Assembly (NCBI RefSeq): GCF_003634045.1
Contig: NZ_RBIM01000003.1
Location: 500,850 to 564,849, forward strand
Origin: Maricaulis maris
GTDB taxonomy: Bacteria; Pseudomonadota; Alphaproteobacteria; Caulobacterales; Maricaulaceae
Length of the DNA: 64,000 nucleotides
Direction of reading: 5' to 3'
Shown piece after piece: positions 43,872-53,605 of this stretch. Each line of letters begins with the position of its first letter. The stretch's first letter is position 1. A program made the translations under genes and the position numbers. The notes below the pieces were generated by a model. The model saw only the letters and a list, made by a program, of their open reading frames with translations, made no database searches and had not been told where the DNA came from.

Positions 43872-44773
43872 TCGCGTCCCAGCGGGCGTTCACGATAGGT
43901 CGCGACCAGAAAATCGATCAGGGCCCGGACACGGGCCGAATGCTCCCGATGCCCCGGATAGAGCACGTGCAGTGATCGCGGCTCGCTCTCCCACCTGTCC
44001 AGTACGCGCGCCAACTGCCCGGCCACCAATTCCCGTTCCACCAGGAAAGCCGGAACGAGCGCCATCCCCTGACCGCGGACCAATGCCGTCACGATGGCGA
44101 TTGAATTACTGATCCGCATCGGGCCGCTAAATCCCACTTCGACCTCGGCCCCGTCCCGGCGGAAACGCCAGACATCCGGCTCGGCGGCATGGCTGTAGGC
44201 GAGGCAGGCATGGTCGGTGAGCTGATCGGGCGAGGTCGGCGTCCCGCGGGTCTCGAGATAGCGCGGCGATGCCACAAGCCAGCGATCCATGGGCGTCAGC
44301 CGGCGTCCGCGCAGCGAGGAATCGGCCAACGGTCCGGCACCGCGAATGGCCAGGTCGAGTCCGTGTTCGACAAGGTCGACCTGGCGGTCATCGAGCAGGA
44401 CATCAAGCGTGATTTCCGGATGTCGCTCGCGAAAATCCACCAGCCGGTCGGTCAGGTCCGCCAATCCCAGCGACATGGGCGCCGTCATCCGGATCCGTCC
44501 GCGCGGCGCCACGCCCGCCAGACCTGCCTGATCGTCGGCTTCGGTCAGCGTGTCGAGTATGTGGACGGCATTGCGGTAATAGTCGCGGCCGGCATCGGTC
44601 AGGCTCAACCGCCGGGTCGTCCGGACCAACAGGGCGACGCCGAGATGCGATTCCAGCTGCGCGACATGTTTCGAGACCGACGCATTGGACAGGCCAAGGT
44701 CGCGGGCAGCCGCTGCGAACCCGTCCAGCTCGACGACGCGGCGAAAGGTAGTGAGCAGGAGAAAGCGATCCAT
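43868..44773 (-). CDS. LysR-family transcriptional regulator
   Basis: A 301-residue regulator. The N-terminal winged helix (FRRVVELDGFAAAARDLGLSNASVSKHVAQLESHLGVALLVRTTRRLSLT) is classical, followed by a periplasmic-binding-type effector domain. The subgroup with SNASVSKHVAQLE resembles DsdC/AaeR-like regulators close to many single-target operons. It is divergent from a secreted cyclase gene and a DMT-family exporter gene, which are likely targets in the 110-base region between them. The effector is unknown. Confidence 0.93.
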   Translation of the reverse strand: MDRFLLLTTFRRVVELDGFAAAARDLGLSNASVSKHVAQLESHLGVALLVRTTRRLSLTDAGRDYYRNAVHILDTLTEADDQAGLAGVAPRGRIRMTAPMSLGLADLTDRLVDFRERHPEITLDVLLDDRQVDLVEHGLDLAIRGAGPLADSSLRGRRLTPMDRWLVASPRYLETRGTPTSPDQLTDHACLAYSHAAEPDVWRFRRDGAEVEVGFSGPMRISNSIAIVTALVRGQGMALVPAFLVERELVAGQLARVLDRWESEPRSLHVLYPGHREHSARVRALIDFLVATYRERPLGRD

Positions 44774-44883
44774 AATTCACCCGAGCGAAACATTGAGGTG
44801 AAGATTATGGCAATTATCGAATTCCAGCGAAACCCGTACCTCTCCACCTATCGCGGCCCTGCCGCCCCGCATTGGAGAGAGAC

Positions 44884-45867
44884 ATGCCCCGCTTCCTGCA
44901 CCTCGATCGCGTCGCCATCCCCGCCTTGCTTGCTCTTGTGGCAACATCTGTCGGGCAAGCCCAGCAGGTTGGCCACAGCCCTTGGGGCGCCGATGACGAG
45001 ATCGGCCGCCTCAATGACATGACCGATGCCAGCCGTGCGGCCATCCTTGGCCGGATAACAGGCGGCACAAGCTATGATCTGGCGGTCGAATATTTCATCG
45101 GCATGCCCAGCTGGCAGGCCGCCGGTGACCCGCATTACCGGCTCTGGATGACCCACACACCGCGCGGCACCGCGATCGACGATCCGCTCGGCGTCGGGGA
45201 CGGCGTCAACGCGCATGTCAGCTATTCCGGTTCGGCGGTCAGCCTCTACACGCATACAGGCACCCACATCGATGCACTCAGCCATTTCGGTATTGATGGT
45301 CGGATCTGGAACGGTTTCACCGCCGACGAGCACCTTGGCGATCGCGGCTGGCAGCGGGCCGACGCCGGCGCCTTGCCGGCGATCATTGCGCGCGGCCTGC
45401 TGGTAGACCTCCCGGCCCTGTTCAACATCGACAGGCTGGAACCGGGCTATCGCGTGACCGCCACTGATATCGCAGCGGCCCTGGACGACACAGGTTTGGC
45501 CGTTCGCACCGGCGATGTCGTCCTGATCCGCACTGGCTGGATGCAGGATTTCGAGGATGCAGAGACCTACATGAACAACGCACCGGGGCTCGGCATGGAC
45601 GCCGCTCGCTACCTCGCCGATGCCGGCGCGATGGTGGTTGGCGCCGACAATCTCAGCTTCGAGGCCTTCCCGTCCGAGATCGAGGGCAATTACGTGCCCG
45701 TCCACACCTTCCTGCTGGCCCAGTCCGGCATCCCGATCCTGGAAGTGGTCAATCTTGAAGGCCTGGCCCACGACGGCGTGTACGAGTTCGCCTTCATTGC
45801 GGCTTCGCTGCGCCTGCGGGGCGCCGACGCGGCGCCCATGCGGCCGATCGCCCTGCCGGTGGAGTGA
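44884..45867 (+). CDS. Secreted cyclase-family (kynurenine formamidase-like) hydrolase
   Basis: A 327-residue protein of the cyclase family with an N-terminal signal (ALLALVATSVGQAQQ). The metal-binding motif HTGTHIDALSHF is present and the C-terminal part has PVHTFLLAQSGIPILEVVNLEGLA, as in this family. Relatives hydrolyse N-formylkynurenine, isatin or polyketide-like amides with Zn or Mn. A signal peptide is less usual for the family and would place the reaction in the periplasm. ATG 44884 is used rather than TTG 44872. The next gene overlaps or abuts its end. Confidence 0.83.
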   Translation: MPRFLHLDRVAIPALLALVATSVGQAQQVGHSPWGADDEIGRLNDMTDASRAAILGRITGGTSYDLAVEYFIGMPSWQAAGDPHYRLWMTHTPRGTAIDDPLGVGDGVNAHVSYSGSAVSLYTHTGTHIDALSHFGIDGRIWNGFTADEHLGDRGWQRADAGALPAIIARGLLVDLPALFNIDRLEPGYRVTATDIAAALDDTGLAVRTGDVVLIRTGWMQDFEDAETYMNNAPGLGMDAARYLADAGAMVVGADNLSFEAFPSEIEGNYVPVHTFLLAQSGIPILEVVNLEGLAHDGVYEFAFIAASLRLRGADAAPMRPIALPVE

Positions 45868-45872
45868 TGATC

Positions 45873-46754
45873 ATGCCGCGTCTACCGGATATCGCACTGA
45901 CCGCGCTCGCCCCGGCGATCTGGGGCTGTTCCTACCTGGCCATCACGCTGAGCCTGCCGCCGGATCATGCGCTGGGCATTGCGGCGCTGCGCGCGCTGCC
46001 GGCCGGCCTGCTGCTCCTGCTGTTCGTGCGCCGGCTTCCCCGTGCCGGATGGATGCTCAAGCTCGTCATTCTCGGCGCCCTCAACTTCACGGTCTTCTGG
46101 AGCCTGCTCAACATCGCGGCCTACCGCTTGCCCGGCGGCATCGCCGCGACGGTCGGCGCCATCCAGCCGCTGTTCGTCATCGCCCTTGCACGCCTCGCAT
46201 TGTCCGACCGGATCCGCTCTCGCCAGGTCATTGCCGGCCTGATGGGCCTCACCGGTGTTGCCCTTCTGGTCCTCACCAGTCAGGCCCGGATCGACGCGGT
46301 CGGCGTGCTCGCCGGACTGGGCGGCGCGGCGGCCATGGCGGCCGGCAGCGTGCTCACGCGGCGGTGGCAATTCCCGGTCTCGCCGCTGACGCTGACGGCC
46401 TGGCAGTTGACGGCGGGTGGTGTCCTGCTGGTTCCGCTTGCTCTGCTGGCCGAAGGCGGGCTTCCACCGATCAATGCGCTGACGCTGGGCGGACTGGCAT
46501 GGCTCGCCCTTCCCGGCGCCGCCCTGACCTATTGGGTCTGGTTTCGAGGCCTCGCCCTGATCGGCCCGGCCCGGGCCACCCTGCTCGGCTTCCTCAGCCC
46601 GATGACCGCGGCATGTCTTGGCTGGGCGGTGCTGGGCCAAAGCCTGTCAGCCACACAGATTGGCGGCATGCTGGTCGTGCTCGTCAGTCTCTGGCTGAGT
46701 CAGACATCCCCGCCGCCGGGCACGCGGGTTAGCAGCGCCGAGACGGAGCTGTAA
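45873..46754 (+). CDS. EamA/DMT-family transporter
   Basis: A 293-residue inner-membrane protein with ten hydrophobic helices arranged as two EamA repeats. The start ALAPAIWGCSYLAITLSL and the second repeat's PGAALTYWVWFRGLALIGPARATLLGFLSP are typical. The family exports amino acids and small metabolites. ATG 45873 has GGAG eight bases upstream; ATG 45867, overlapping the cyclase stop, is an alternative. With the cyclase and the divergent LysR gene it forms a small unit. Confidence 0.87.
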   Translation: MPRLPDIALTALAPAIWGCSYLAITLSLPPDHALGIAALRALPAGLLLLLFVRRLPRAGWMLKLVILGALNFTVFWSLLNIAAYRLPGGIAATVGAIQPLFVIALARLALSDRIRSRQVIAGLMGLTGVALLVLTSQARIDAVGVLAGLGGAAAMAAGSVLTRRWQFPVSPLTLTAWQLTAGGVLLVPLALLAEGGLPPINALTLGGLAWLALPGAALTYWVWFRGLALIGPARATLLGFLSPMTAACLGWAVLGQSLSATQIGGMLVVLVSLWLSQTSPPPGTRVSSAETEL

Positions 46755-46779
46755 CATCACGACGGACGGGATGGCGGGC

Positions 46780-47751
46780 CTAAGCCCCCGGGAGGGTCCG
46801 GCCAATGGCGAGGAAGCGTTCACGGCGTTGCTGGCGCAGGGCTTTGGCGTCCATCTGCTCGAGCTGGCCGAGATGTTTTTCGATCGCATTGCCGACCGAC
46901 GTCATGGTCGCGGCCGCATGACGGTGCGCACCGCCGATCGGCTCGGGGATGACCTGGTCAACAATTTTCATCGCCAGCAGGTCCGGCGCGGTCACTTTCA
47001 TGGCGACGGCCGCATCCTTGGCGCGCGCCGAATCCTTCCACAGGATCGAGGCGCAGCCTTCCGGCGAGATCACCGAATAGATCGAGTGCTCCAGCATCAT
47101 CACGACATTGGCGCTGGCCAGGGCCACGGCGCCGCCGGAGCCGCCTTCGCCGGTGATGGTGGAAATCAGCGGGGTGCCCAGGGTCAGGCAACGCTCGGTC
47201 GAGCGGGCAATCGCTTCGGACTGGCCGCGTTCTTCCGCGCCAAGGCCGGGATAGGCGCCGGCGGTGTCGACGAAAGTGAGAACCGGCAGGTCGAATTTCT
47301 CGGCCAGGTCCATCAGGCGGATCGCCTTGCGATAGCCTTCCGGGCGCGCCATGCCGAAATTATGCTTGATGCGGGTTTCGGTGTCGTGGCCCTTCTCATG
47401 GCCGATCACGACCACGGAGCGCCCGCGGAAACGGCCGAGACCACCCACAATGGCCGCGTCTTCGGAGAAACGGCGATCGCCGCACAATTCCTCGAAATCC
47501 TCGATCAACGCCTTGCGGTAATCGCGGAAATGCGGCCGTTCCGGATGACGGGCGACCAGCGTCTTGCGCCAGGGGTCGAGCTTGGAATAGATCGCAGCGA
47601 GCTGTTCAGCCGCCTTCTGGCGCAGACGCGCGGTTTCTTCCGCCATGTCCGGAGAGTCTTCACCCGCGAGGGATTCGAGCTCTTCGATCTTGGCTTCCAA
47701 TTCGGCCAGCGGCCGTTCGAAATCGAGATAGGTACGTGTGGGGTCGGACAT
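46780..47751 (-). CDS. accA: Acetyl-CoA carboxylase carboxyltransferase subunit alpha
   Basis: A 323-residue subunit of the carboxyltransferase that makes malonyl-CoA for fatty-acid synthesis with AccD, which is not in the window. [18 protein letters not shown] at the N terminus and [40 protein letters not shown] in the catalytic core are typical. The start at ATG 47751 ([12 protein letters not shown]) is preferred to the frame's opening 117 bases upstream. xerD lies upstream on the same strand. Confidence 0.97.
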   Translation of the reverse strand: MSDPTRTYLDFERPLAELEAKIEELESLAGEDSPDMAEETARLRQKAAEQLAAIYSKLDPWRKTLVARHPERPHFRDYRKALIEDFEELCGDRRFSEDAAIVGGLGRFRGRSVVVIGHEKGHDTETRIKHNFGMARPEGYRKAIRLMDLAEKFDLPVLTFVDTAGAYPGLGAEERGQSEAIARSTERCLTLGTPLISTITGEGGSGGAVALASANVVMMLEHSIYSVISPEGCASILWKDSARAKDAAVAMKVTAPDLLAMKIVDQVIPEPIGGAHRHAAATMTSVGNAIEKHLGQLEQMDAKALRQQRRERFLAIGRTLPGA

Positions 47752-47842
47752 GCCCTGCCAACGCCTGTGATCACAAAGTGGGGGGCAACCTAACCACCCG
47801 GTCCCGGCGCTACAAGCCTCAAAAGCCGTGCTTACGCATACG

Positions 47843-48814
47843 TCAACCGGCGTCGCCGTCATCGGCACGCCGCGCCAGCGGGTGCGCCGACTGGACGAGG
47901 GATTTCAGTCTTTCGTCAAGTACATGCGTATAGATCTGCGTGGTCGAGACATCGGCATGCCCCAGCAGCATCTGCACGCTACGCAGATCGGCGCCCCGCG
48001 CCAGAAGATGAGTGGCAAAAGCGTGCCGCAGGACGTGCGGCGAGACCTTGTCCGGATCCAGACCCGCCGCCAGGGTCAGCTCGCCGAGCACCTGCGCGAA
48101 GCGTTCGCGAGTGAGGTGCCCGCCCTTGGCGGTCCGCGACGGAAACAGGAAGCGAGAGGCCTTGCCGGCCTTGCCCTTGTCGACCGGCAAATGAGCCTCG
48201 CGGACGGCCTTGTACGCAGCCACCGCGTCGAGCGCAGTTTCGGTCAGCGGCACCAGGCGTTCGCGCCCGCCCTTGCCGGTGATCTGGATACAGCGCTCGG
48301 CACGCACAAACGCTCCCAGCGGCAAGGAGACAAGTTCGGTGACGCGCAGTCCGCCGGCATAGAGCAGCTCCATGAGCGCGCGCGTGCGGACCCCGTTGGC
48401 ACCGGGCAGGCCAGCGGCGGCATCAAACAGGGCGTCGACATCGGCTTCCGACAGGATTTTCGGCAGGGACCGTCCCTGTTTGGGCGCCCGCAACGGTGTC
48501 GCCGGATTGTCGTCGCGAACCCCGTCCGACAGCAGGAAGCGGTAGAAGCGCTTGATCGCGGACAGGCGCCGCGCCGCGGTCGACGCGGCCAGACCATCGG
48601 CGGCGAAACCGGCCAGAACGGATTCGAGATCCGGCGTGGCGGCATTTTCCAGACGGCGACCACCAGCGCCGAGGCGACTGGCAACGTCCAGCAGATCACG
48701 GCGATAGGCGTCGAGCGTGTTGACCGAAGCCCCGCGCTCGGCGGCCATCATGTCGAGAAACAGCGCGATCAGGGCGCCATTGCCATTGCGGCCACCCGGA
48801 TCGGCTGGGCTCAC
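47843..48814 (-). CDS. xerD: Tyrosine recombinase XerD
   Basis: A 323-residue site-specific recombinase. The SAM-like N-terminal core-binding domain ([17 protein letters not shown]) precedes the catalytic domain, which shows Arg in [11 protein letters not shown], His-x-x-Arg in [12 protein letters not shown], His in [16 protein letters not shown] and the nucleophile Tyr in the same block. With XerC it resolves chromosome dimers at dif. The GTG start at 48814 overlaps the stop of the upstream gene by four bases. It is chromosomal in type, not phage-like. Confidence 0.93.
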   Translation of the reverse strand: MSPADPGGRNGNGALIALFLDMMAAERGASVNTLDAYRRDLLDVASRLGAGGRRLENAATPDLESVLAGFAADGLAASTAARRLSAIKRFYRFLLSDGVRDDNPATPLRAPKQGRSLPKILSEADVDALFDAAAGLPGANGVRTRALMELLYAGGLRVTELVSLPLGAFVRAERCIQITGKGGRERLVPLTETALDAVAAYKAVREAHLPVDKGKAGKASRFLFPSRTAKGGHLTRERFAQVLGELTLAAGLDPDKVSPHVLRHAFATHLLARGADLRSVQMLLGHADVSTTQIYTHVLDERLKSLVQSAHPLARRADDGDAG

Positions 48815-50454
48815 CGCGCCCTCGCGACAATGCGTTCCAGCACCAGCGCCAAAGCCTGTCGGCGCAGGCCTGCTGCTTCAAGCGCAGCGATGGCACGACT
48901 GAACACGACCGGGTCGGTGGCGGTTTCGGGCCGGTTGAGCAAGGTGATGGCGAGCATGGCGGTCTCGGCGTTGGCGCTGGCCCGCATCGCCATCTCCATG
49001 GACGACCATTCCGTCACCGTCGCGATGCCGGCCTGGCCGAGCACTGTCAGGCGCATATCCCCGGGCAGGCGGGCACCCAGCTCGGCGAGAGCCAGCTGCA
49101 CATCCAGGGCATCATCACCCTGGCTCTCGATCCAGGCCGCCAGGACGGCATCAATATTGCCGCCGGACAGGGCGTCGCGCGCCACGGCCAGAGCGAGATC
49201 GAGAGTCACCATGCGGCGCGGTGACGGCGGCACCCATTCCGGCATCTCGGCATCGACTGGCGTGCCGTCGGCGTAAATCAGTTGCCCGTCTGCGGTTTCG
49301 ACAATCGGCTGGCCGGCGAGTGCCGCAGGGCTGGGCCGGTGCGGCGGACCGTCGACCAGACCATCGCGCCAGCGCGCCGCCGCGCGCAGGTCGCCGACGA
49401 TCACCGCCGCCAGGGCGATGTCATAGCCATGGGCAAGCGTCGCCTCGGTCAGCGGCAGGGTGTCGACTTCACGGCCATGATGACGGGCGACATGGATGAA
49501 ACGCGCAGCATCGGACGTATCGGCCAGCATGTGTCCGAGCGCCAGACCGGCGATCTCGCGATCACCCCCCTGTGCCAGGATTTCTTCCAGCGCGTGGTGA
49601 CGTTCGCGCCCGGTCAGCGCCAAAGCGGCCTCAAGAGCTGCCTTGACATCGCCGACCGGCACCGGTTCAAAATCCGGCGTGTGGCCGAGCGAACGCAGCC
49701 AGCCCGGCGCCGTCGCGGCGATGGCCGGCGTGTCGGCTTCCGGGTCTACCAGATAGCGCGCCATCGCGAAGTCCAGGCCGCTATCAGCCGGTGCGACACT
49801 GTCAGCGACCGGCGTATCCAGCGTGATTGAAAACAGGCGCGCATCGAAATCATCATCGTCCGAGCCCGAGCGCGCGAGTTCGGCGGTCAGCTCGGCTGCA
49901 GCGCCCTGCCCGTCCAAGGCCAGGCAGAATGCGCGGCGACGCAGCCATTCCGGCGCATCGCGGTTTTCGATCAGGGCGTTGGCGGTCTGGCAGGCGCGCT
50001 CGGGTTCGCCAACGGCGAAACCAAGCTCGGCATGCCAGCGGGCAAGCTCCGGACGCCGATTGACGGTCGGCGTGCGTTCCAGCAGGTCAAACGCGTCATG
50101 GACGCCACCGGCAGCCAGCAAGCGGTCAACCCGCAACTCGGCCAAGCGGGCATCGCCGCGGCCACCCGCCGGCGGCTGTCCACCGGTGAGCAGGATCAGG
50201 CGCGCCGTATCGGCCAACGCCTCGCTCGCATAACCAGGCCCGTCCGAGGCCGGCAGGCGCGACAGCACGGCCTCGGCCATGTCGCGGCTGGTCCCGGCCC
50301 ACAAACGATCGCCCAAACCGCGATTGGTCAGCGACACCTCAAGCGGATCGAGCGCATCAAGACGCTCGACCTCGATCGGATTTTGGGCTGCGGCTGTACC
50401 GCCCAGAAGCGCTGCCAGCAGGCTAGCGCGGGAAATCATCTTCCAGCTCGACAC
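48811..50454 (-). CDS. Exported protein of unknown function, helical-repeat-like
   Basis: About 547 residues with an N-terminal signal (SRASLLAALLGGTAAAQ). The mature protein is rich in Ala, Leu, Asp and Glu and made of repeated amphipathic helices (for example LARWHAELGFAVGEPERACQTANALI), suggesting TPR- or Sel1-like packing without clear repeats. It lies between a small membrane-protein gene and xerD, with which it overlaps by four bases. GTG 50454 follows GGGAGA by six bases and is the best start; ATG 50439 is possible. A protein of this type is conserved beside xerD/aroK in related bacteria as far as I recall, unnamed. Confidence 0.72.
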   Translation of the reverse strand: MSSWKMISRASLLAALLGGTAAAQNPIEVERLDALDPLEVSLTNRGLGDRLWAGTSRDMAEAVLSRLPASDGPGYASEALADTARLILLTGGQPPAGGRGDARLAELRVDRLLAAGGVHDAFDLLERTPTVNRRPELARWHAELGFAVGEPERACQTANALIENRDAPEWLRRRAFCLALDGQGAAAELTAELARSGSDDDDFDARLFSITLDTPVADSVAPADSGLDFAMARYLVDPEADTPAIAATAPGWLRSLGHTPDFEPVPVGDVKAALEAALALTGRERHHALEEILAQGGDREIAGLALGHMLADTSDAARFIHVARHHGREVDTLPLTEATLAHGYDIALAAVIVGDLRAAARWRDGLVDGPPHRPSPAALAGQPIVETADGQLIYADGTPVDAEMPEWVPPSPRRMVTLDLALAVARDALSGGNIDAVLAAWIESQGDDALDVQLALAELGARLPGDMRLTVLGQAGIATVTEWSSMEMAMRASANAETAMLAITLLNRPETATDPVVFSRAIAALEAAGLRRQALALVLERIVARAR

Positions 50455-50563
50455 GCACATTCTCCCGGGTCGGCTCCAGGCCATTGGCAATCAGGACCAG
50501 CGTGCCAAATCCGATCGCGACAAGACCGGCGACAACCACCACACCCACCAGAAAACCACGCAT
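50423..50563 (-). CDS. Small single-span membrane protein
   Basis: A 46-residue protein with one strong hydrophobic helix (residues 4-25, FLVGVVVVAGLVAIGFGTLVLIA), a positive N terminus (MRG) and an acidic C-terminal tail (RVELEDDFPR). The ribosome site GAGGAG lies eight bases before ATG 50563. Its last 32 bases overlap the start of the next gene in a different frame, so the two are probably translated together. No function is known; a small partner of the exported downstream protein is possible. Confidence 0.68.
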   Translation of the reverse strand: MRGFLVGVVVVAGLVAIGFGTLVLIANGLEPTRENVRVELEDDFPR

Positions 50564-50671
50564 GAAACCGACTCCTCAGACCCCTTGAAAACCCGCCGTC
50601 GCACTGCGGGCCGTACAGGTGACGAGCCTAACCCTGATTGCGGCGATTTCCAGACCGTTTATACCGCTAGC

Positions 50672-51211
50672 ATGTCGCGCGTTCACAAACCGCCCAAAAC
50701 ACTCGTCCTGATCGGCCTGATGGGCGTCGGCAAGACTACGGTCGGCCGTCGCCTCGCGCATGCGCTGAAACTGGATTTCCACGATGCCGACGAGGCGGTC
50801 GAACAGGCCGCCGGTCGCAGCGTGGCTGAGATATTCGAGGATTTCGGCGAGGCCGCCTTTCGCGAAGGCGAGCGCAAGGTTATCGCCCGCCTGCTTGATG
50901 AGCCGCCAATGGTGCTGGCGCTGGGCGGCGGCGCCTTTGTCGATGAGGAGACCCGGGCCCGGGTCAAGGCGAAGGCAACCTCGATCTGGTTGAAGGCCGA
51001 TGTCGAGACCCTGGTCAAACGCGTCACTCGCCGCGACACCCGCCCGCTGCTGCGCGATGAAGACCCGGAAAGCGTGCTGCGTGCCTTGCTCAACAAGCGC
51101 GAGGCCGCGTATGCAGAGGCTGATATCCATGTCGATGCGTCCGGTGGCTCGCACCAGATCACGCTCGACGCGATTTTGCGGGCATTGGACCTGCGGGAGG
51201 CCGAGGCTTGA
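50672..51211 (+). CDS. aroK: Shikimate kinase
   Basis: A 179-residue kinase of the aromatic amino-acid pathway. The P-loop is LIGLMGVGKTTVGRRLA; shikimate-binding residues lie in DADE and FREGERKV, ALGGGAF follows, and the lid Arg is in RDTRPLLR. The start at ATG 50672 (MSRVHKPPKTLVLIG); the frame is open nearly 400 bases upstream but overlaps other genes antisense. The stop overlaps the aroB start (TTGA), the common aroK-aroB arrangement. Confidence 0.95.
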   Translation: MSRVHKPPKTLVLIGLMGVGKTTVGRRLAHALKLDFHDADEAVEQAAGRSVAEIFEDFGEAAFREGERKVIARLLDEPPMVLALGGGAFVDEETRARVKAKATSIWLKADVETLVKRVTRRDTRPLLRDEDPESVLRALLNKREAAYAEADIHVDASGGSHQITLDAILRALDLREAEA

Positions 51212-52311
51212 GTGAGGTTTTGCGGGTCAATGTCGGGCTCGGCGAGCGCGCCTATGACGTGCTGGTCGGCGCCGGCGCGCTGGCAGCGGCGGGTCCGGAG
51301 CTGGTCCCGCACTTCCCGCGTGGCCGCGCCATTCTTGTTACCGACCGGCATGTCGCGGCCCTGCATCTGGAAGCCGTCAGCGATACCCTTGCCGCGCAGG
51401 GGCTGCGCGTTGACCCGGTCATTGTCGAGCCGGGCGAAACCTCGAAAAGCTGGACCGGTCTGGCCGGTGTCGTCGATGCGCTTCTGGATCGCAATGTCGA
51501 GCGCTCCGAGGCGGTCATCGCCTTGGGTGGCGGTGTGATCGGCGATCTCACCGGCTTTGCCGCCGCCGTGACCAAGCGCGGCGTCGACTTCATCCAGATC
51601 CCGACCACCTTGCTGGCCCAGGTCGACAGCTCGGTCGGCGGCAAGACCGGGATCAACACCACCCACGGCAAGAATTTCGCCGGCGCCTTCCATCAGCCGC
51701 GACTGGTGATCGCGGACCGCGACTTGTTGGCCACCCTTCCCGATCGTGAGCGCCGGGCCGGCTATGCCGAAATCGTCAAGGCAGCCCTGATCGGTGACGC
51801 CGCGATGTTTGATCGCCTCGAAGCCGCCGGCGCCGGTGTGCTCGACGGTCGGGAACTGGACACCGCCGTGGCCGCGGCCATCGCCTTCAAGGCCCGCATC
51901 GTCGCCGAGGATGAGCGCGAGGGCGGGGTGCGGGCCCTGCTCAATCTTGGCCACACATTCGGCCACGCCTTCGAAGCGGATGCCCCAAAGGATGTCATCC
52001 GCCACGGCGAAGCCGTTGCCGCCGGGATCGCGCTTGCCTTTGCCTATTCCGCCCAGCGCGGCGATTGCAGCGCAACAGACGCTGCCCGCGTCACGGCCCA
52101 TCTGCGCGCAGTCGGCCTGCCCGCGACGCCCAATGAACTGGCCCATACCGACTGGAACGCCGCCAGCCTTGTTGCCCGCATGCGAGACGACAAGAAGAAC
52201 AGGGATGGCCGGATCACGCTCATTCTCACGCGCGGCATCGGCGCCGCCTTCATTGACGCCGCCGCCGATGAAGCCGACCTTCTCGCCTTTATGGAGACCC
52301 AGCTCTCATGA
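51208..52311 (+). CDS. aroB: 3-dehydroquinate synthase
   Basis: A 367-residue NAD- and metal-dependent enzyme of the shikimate pathway. The glycine-rich block ALGGGVIGDLTGFAAAVTKRGVDFIQIPTTLLAQVDSSVGGKTGIN is unmistakable, with later metal-ligand His in LGHTFGHAFEA. TTG 51208 is used as the start: it overlaps the aroK stop and has GGGAGG at the proper distance. The stop overlaps the next gene by four bases, so aroK, aroB and the CorC-like gene form one operon. Confidence 0.96.
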   Translation: MSEVLRVNVGLGERAYDVLVGAGALAAAGPELVPHFPRGRAILVTDRHVAALHLEAVSDTLAAQGLRVDPVIVEPGETSKSWTGLAGVVDALLDRNVERSEAVIALGGGVIGDLTGFAAAVTKRGVDFIQIPTTLLAQVDSSVGGKTGINTTHGKNFAGAFHQPRLVIADRDLLATLPDRERRAGYAEIVKAALIGDAAMFDRLEAAGAGVLDGRELDTAVAAAIAFKARIVAEDEREGGVRALLNLGHTFGHAFEADAPKDVIRHGEAVAAGIALAFAYSAQRGDCSATDAARVTAHLRAVGLPATPNELAHTDWNAASLVARMRDDKKNRDGRITLILTRGIGAAFIDAAADEADLLAFMETQLS

Positions 52312-53594
52312 GCCTCGACTGGACAATAATCGGACCGGCCCTGACGATTTTGGGTCTTTTGTTGCTGTCTGCCTTTTTCTCCGGATCGGAGACCTCGCTC
52401 ACCGCGACGTCGCGGGCCCGAATGCTGCAGCTCGAGCGCGAGAAAAATCCGGCCGCCGCGCGCGTCAACATCCTGATCTCCGACGGTGAGAGCCTGCTGG
52501 GCGCCATCCTGCTCGGCAACAATCTGGTCAATATCCTGGCATCAATGATCGCTGGCCAGTTGTTCGAGACCATGCTCGGCGGCAACAGCGTCGTCTGGGC
52601 GACGCTGGTCATGACCATTCTCGTTCTCGTCTTTGCCGAGGTCATGCCGAAGACCTATGCCCTGTCGAACCCGGAACGCTTCGCGCTGGTCGTTTCCCGG
52701 CCGATCCTGATCGTGGTCCGCGTCTTTGCCCCGGTGGTCGGTGCGGTGCAATTCGTGGTGCGCAATGTGCTGCGGATGTTCGGCGCCAATGTCGACGGGC
52801 CGGTCCTGTCTTCGCATGACGAACTGCGCGGCGCGATCGCCCTGCACCATGAAGAAGGCGGCGTCGTCAAGGACGACCGCGACATGCTGGGTGGCGTGCT
52901 CGACCTGCGCGATCTCACGGTCGACGACATCATGGTGCACCGCAAGTCCATCCTGATGATCGATGCCGACAAACCGTCCGAGGCCATCGTCACCGAGGCC
53001 CTGCACTCACCCCACACCCGCCTGCCGATCTACAAGGGCGACACCGAGAACATCGTCGGCATCCTGCATGTCCGCGACATTGCCCGCGCCCTGCATGAGG
53101 CCGACGGCAATGCCTCTGTGATCGATATCGACGCGCTGCGCCGCGAACCTTGGTTCGTGCCTGAGACCACCGAAGTCCTCGATCAGCTCAACGCCTTCCG
53201 CGAAAAGCGTGAGCATTTCGCCCTCGTCGTCGACGAGTATGGCGCCCTGATGGGTCTGGTGACGCTGGAAGACATTCTCGAAGAAATCGTCGGCGCCATC
53301 GAGGACGAGCACGATGTCACGGTGGAAGGCATCCAGCCTGATGGCGACGGTGTCTGGCTGGTCGACGGCACCCTGCCGATCCGCGATCTCAACCGGGCGC
53401 TGGACTGGGAATTGCCCGACGAGGAAGCCGTCACCATTGCCGGCCTGGTGATCCATGAGGCGCAAACCATCCCGGAGCGAGGCCAGGTCTTCGGCTTCCA
53501 CGGCGCCCGTTTCGAAGTCGTCGAGCGGCGGCGCAACCAGATCACCCGGCTGCGGGTTTCTGTGAGTCCCGATGATGTGGTGGCGAGCAGCTAG
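52308..53594 (+). CDS. HlyC/CorC-family (CNNM-type) membrane protein
   Basis: A 428-residue protein: a DUF21 membrane domain (residues about 1-190, with SAFFSGSETSLTATSRARM), two CBS domains (about 205-330, DLTVDDIMVHRKSI and PVFVEYG-like VVDEYGALMGLVTLEDILEEIVG) and a C-terminal CorC/HlyC domain. Such proteins are linked with magnesium or cobalt efflux and adenine-nucleotide sensing. Coupled to aroB by a four-base overlap. Function is by family only. Confidence 0.9.
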   Translation: MSLDWTIIGPALTILGLLLLSAFFSGSETSLTATSRARMLQLEREKNPAAARVNILISDGESLLGAILLGNNLVNILASMIAGQLFETMLGGNSVVWATLVMTILVLVFAEVMPKTYALSNPERFALVVSRPILIVVRVFAPVVGAVQFVVRNVLRMFGANVDGPVLSSHDELRGAIALHHEEGGVVKDDRDMLGGVLDLRDLTVDDIMVHRKSILMIDADKPSEAIVTEALHSPHTRLPIYKGDTENIVGILHVRDIARALHEADGNASVIDIDALRREPWFVPETTEVLDQLNAFREKREHFALVVDEYGALMGLVTLEDILEEIVGAIEDEHDVTVEGIQPDGDGVWLVDGTLPIRDLNRALDWELPDEEAVTIAGLVIHEAQTIPERGQVFGFHGARFEVVERRRNQITRLRVSVSPDDVVASS

Positions 53595-53605
53595 GCTTCC
53601 GTGAC

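Noticed and set aside
47766..47775. TGTGATCACA palindrome upstream of accA as a CRP/FNR site
   Set aside because: CRP and FNR sites need about six bases between TGTGA and TCACA (or TTGAT-N4-ATCAA). Here the half-sites touch, so the similarity is superficial.
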